A DNA stretch of 7,170 nt, taken from Desulfobacterales bacterium (GTDB lineage Bacteria > Desulfobacterota > Desulfobacteria > Desulfobacterales > QNYZ01). The DNA is taken from contig JAOZUU010000139.1 in the NCBI GenBank assembly GCA_029938515.1, positions 1-7,170 of the forward strand, in the 5' to 3' direction. Below, in pieces: positions 6,024-7,170 of this stretch (positions are counted from its first letter, which is position 1; every line of letters starts with the position of its first letter). Position numbers and translations under genes: made by a program. The notes under the pieces were generated by a model, which worked only from the letters and a program-made list of their open reading frames with translations, had not been told where the DNA came from and made no database searches.

Positions 6024-7170
6024 GAATGGTCTATGTGGATAACAACGCCACCACCCAGGTGGCCCCCGAAGTATTTGAAGAGATGACACCTTACCTGACC
6101 GAATACTACGGTAATCCATCGAGCATGTATGCCTTTGCCGGCCAGGTGGGAGAAAAGCTCAAGGAAGCCCGCGTGAGGGTGGCCGACCTTCTCGGTGCCG
6201 CGCCGGAGGAAATTGTCATTACGAGTTGCGGAACCGAAAGTGATAGTACCGGCATTCACGCAGCGTTGATTTCCAACCCGGATAAACGTCATATCGTCAC
6301 CACCCGGGTGGAACATCCGGCCGTTAGAAGCCTTTGTGAGGATCTGGCCAAACGCGGCTACCGGGTCACCTTCGTTCCTGTCGATCATAAGGGCAACCTG
6401 GACCTGGATTATCTTTTCGACCATTTGACCGACGATACCGCCGTGGTCAGCATCATGTGGGCCAATAACGAATCCGGTGTGATTTTTCCCATTCCCCAAA
6501 TCGCCGAAACGTTACAGGATCGGGGGATCGTATTCCATACCGACGCCGTCCAGGCGGTGGGAAAAATTCCCATCGACCTGTCTGCCGTGCCGGTGGATAT
6601 GCTCTCGCTATCCGGTCACAAGCTGCATGCCCCCAAGGGTGTAGGGGCTTTATACATACGCAAAGGCACTAAGTTTTCGCCTTTCCTGATCGGTGGACAC
6701 CAGGAGCACGGCCGCCGGGGAGGCACTGAAAATACCGCCTCCATCATCGCCCTGGGAAAGGCATGTGAACTGGCCGGACAAAATATCGAGGACGAAAATT
6801 CCCGTGTCAGGCGACTCCGGGACAAGCTGGAAAATGAACTTCTGGATCGTATTGAAAAATCAGCGGTCAATGGGGACCAGACAAACCGCCTGCCCAATAC
6901 AACCAGTATCGGATTCGACTCCGTGGAAGGTGAAGGCATCCTGCTGCTGATGGATCAATTCGGGATTTGTGCGTCTTCAGGGTCTGCCTGCACTTCCGGA
7001 TCTCTGGAACCCTCCCATGTGCTGAGGGCCATGGGCGTGCCGTTTACTTCGGCCCATGGTTCCATTCGGTTCAGTCTGAGCAGATATAATACCGAGGAGC
7101 AAATCGATTATATCATCGAGCATCTGCCCCCCATCATTGACCGGCTCAGGCAGATGTCACCGTTCTGGAA
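6020..7170 (+). CDS. nifS: NifS cysteine desulfurase (3' end cut by window edge)
   Basis: A PLP-dependent class I cysteine desulfurase: it turns L-cysteine into alanine and passes persulfide sulfur to NifU. 383 codons are visible. The N terminus VYVDNNATT is typical. H99 (VEHPAV) stacks on PLP, N150 (WANNESG) and D175 (FHTDAVQAVGK) contact the cofactor, K201 (SGHKLHAPKG) forms the Schiff base, and RRGGTEN is at 232-238. The catalytic C324 lies in the mobile loop SSGSACTSGSLEPSHVL. This loop, the WANN segment and the closing LRQMSPFW closely match Azotobacter NifS as I remember it, favouring NifS over IscS. By that comparison only about 15-25 residues are missing. The start ATG overlaps the nifU stop by four bases, and GGAGGAGGTG (6005-6014) inside the end of nifU provides the ribosome site five bases upstream. 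The frame has no interruption. Confidence 0.96.
   Translation, partial: MRMVYVDNNATTQVAPEVFEEMTPYLTEYYGNPSSMYAFAGQVGEKLKEARVRVADLLGAAPEEIVITSCGTESDSTGIHAALISNPDKRHIVTTRVEHPAVRSLCEDLAKRGYRVTFVPVDHKGNLDLDYLFDHLTDDTAVVSIMWANNESGVIFPIPQIAETLQDRGIVFHTDAVQAVGKIPIDLSAVPVDMLSLSGHKLHAPKGVGALYIRKGTKFSPFLIGGHQEHGRRGGTENTASIIALGKACELAGQNIEDENSRVRRLRDKLENELLDRIEKSAVNGDQTNRLPNTTSIGFDSVEGEGILLLMDQFGICASSGSACTSGSLEPSHVLRAMGVPFTSAHGSIRFSLSRYNTEEQIDYIIEHLPPIIDRLRQMSPFW

Noticed and set aside
5897..6499. 200-codon minus-strand frame across the nifU/nifS junction
   Set aside because: Antisense to two clearly identified genes; the product has no recognisable domain and arises from codon bias of the real genes.
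6616..6939. 107-codon minus-strand frame, Ser/Arg-rich
   Set aside because: Shadow of nifS, opposite the conserved PLP-lysine and RRGGTEN region.
1..7170. CRISPR array, tRNA, rRNA, transposase gene or phage genes
   Set aside because: No regularly spaced repeats with spacers, no tRNA-like cloverleaf noticed, and every long frame is explained by the genes listed.

Overview
The window looks like a chromosomal stretch from a Gram-negative, anaerobe-like bacterium. My best guess is a sulfate-reducing member of the Desulfobacterota (old Deltaproteobacteria). That rests on the full three-domain NifU paired with NifS, the moderate base composition, and the general look of the glycosyltransferases. 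It is an inference: no rRNA or other marker gene is present.

Left two thirds (1-4748): a glycan or glycoside gene group. On the minus strand a GT-B-fold glycosyltransferase (406-1818) overlaps by 11 bp the start of a HAD-superfamily hydrolase that leaves the window at base 1. Back to back with it, across a roughly 140-bp divergent spacer, a second glycosyltransferase runs on the plus strand (1960-3243). A close paralogue of that second enzyme (3399-4748, minus) faces it tail to tail. The 155 bp between the two paralogues is almost entirely one 144-bp fold-back sequence. None of the three transferases shows membrane segments or a signal peptide, and no polysaccharide export or polymerase gene is visible. 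A small soluble glycoside (for example a compatible solute) or a cytoplasmic precursor is therefore as plausible as a surface polysaccharide. The substrate cannot be read from the sequence.

Middle (4749-5195): 447 bp without a convincing gene. It holds a second nested fold-back (97 bp), three CCTGATA copies, and a perfect 10-bp direct repeat with a 12-bp period just ahead of nifU.

Right third (5196-7170): a two-gene Fe-S cluster assembly operon, nifU then nifS, with overlapping stop and start codons (ATGA). NifU has all nine expected cysteines. NifS carries the PLP lysine and the catalytic cysteine loop and is cut by the window edge only a short way before its expected C terminus. NifS supplies sulfur from cysteine to the cluster built on NifU. 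No nitrogenase genes are visible, so whether the pair serves nitrogenase or general Fe-S assembly is open.

I do not see a clearly new defence, mobile or RNA system. The observations most worth following are the tail-to-tail paralogous transferases around a large palindrome, the coupled transferase/HAD pair whose HAD nucleophile motif is DxY rather than DxD, and the repeat-rich leader of nifUS.
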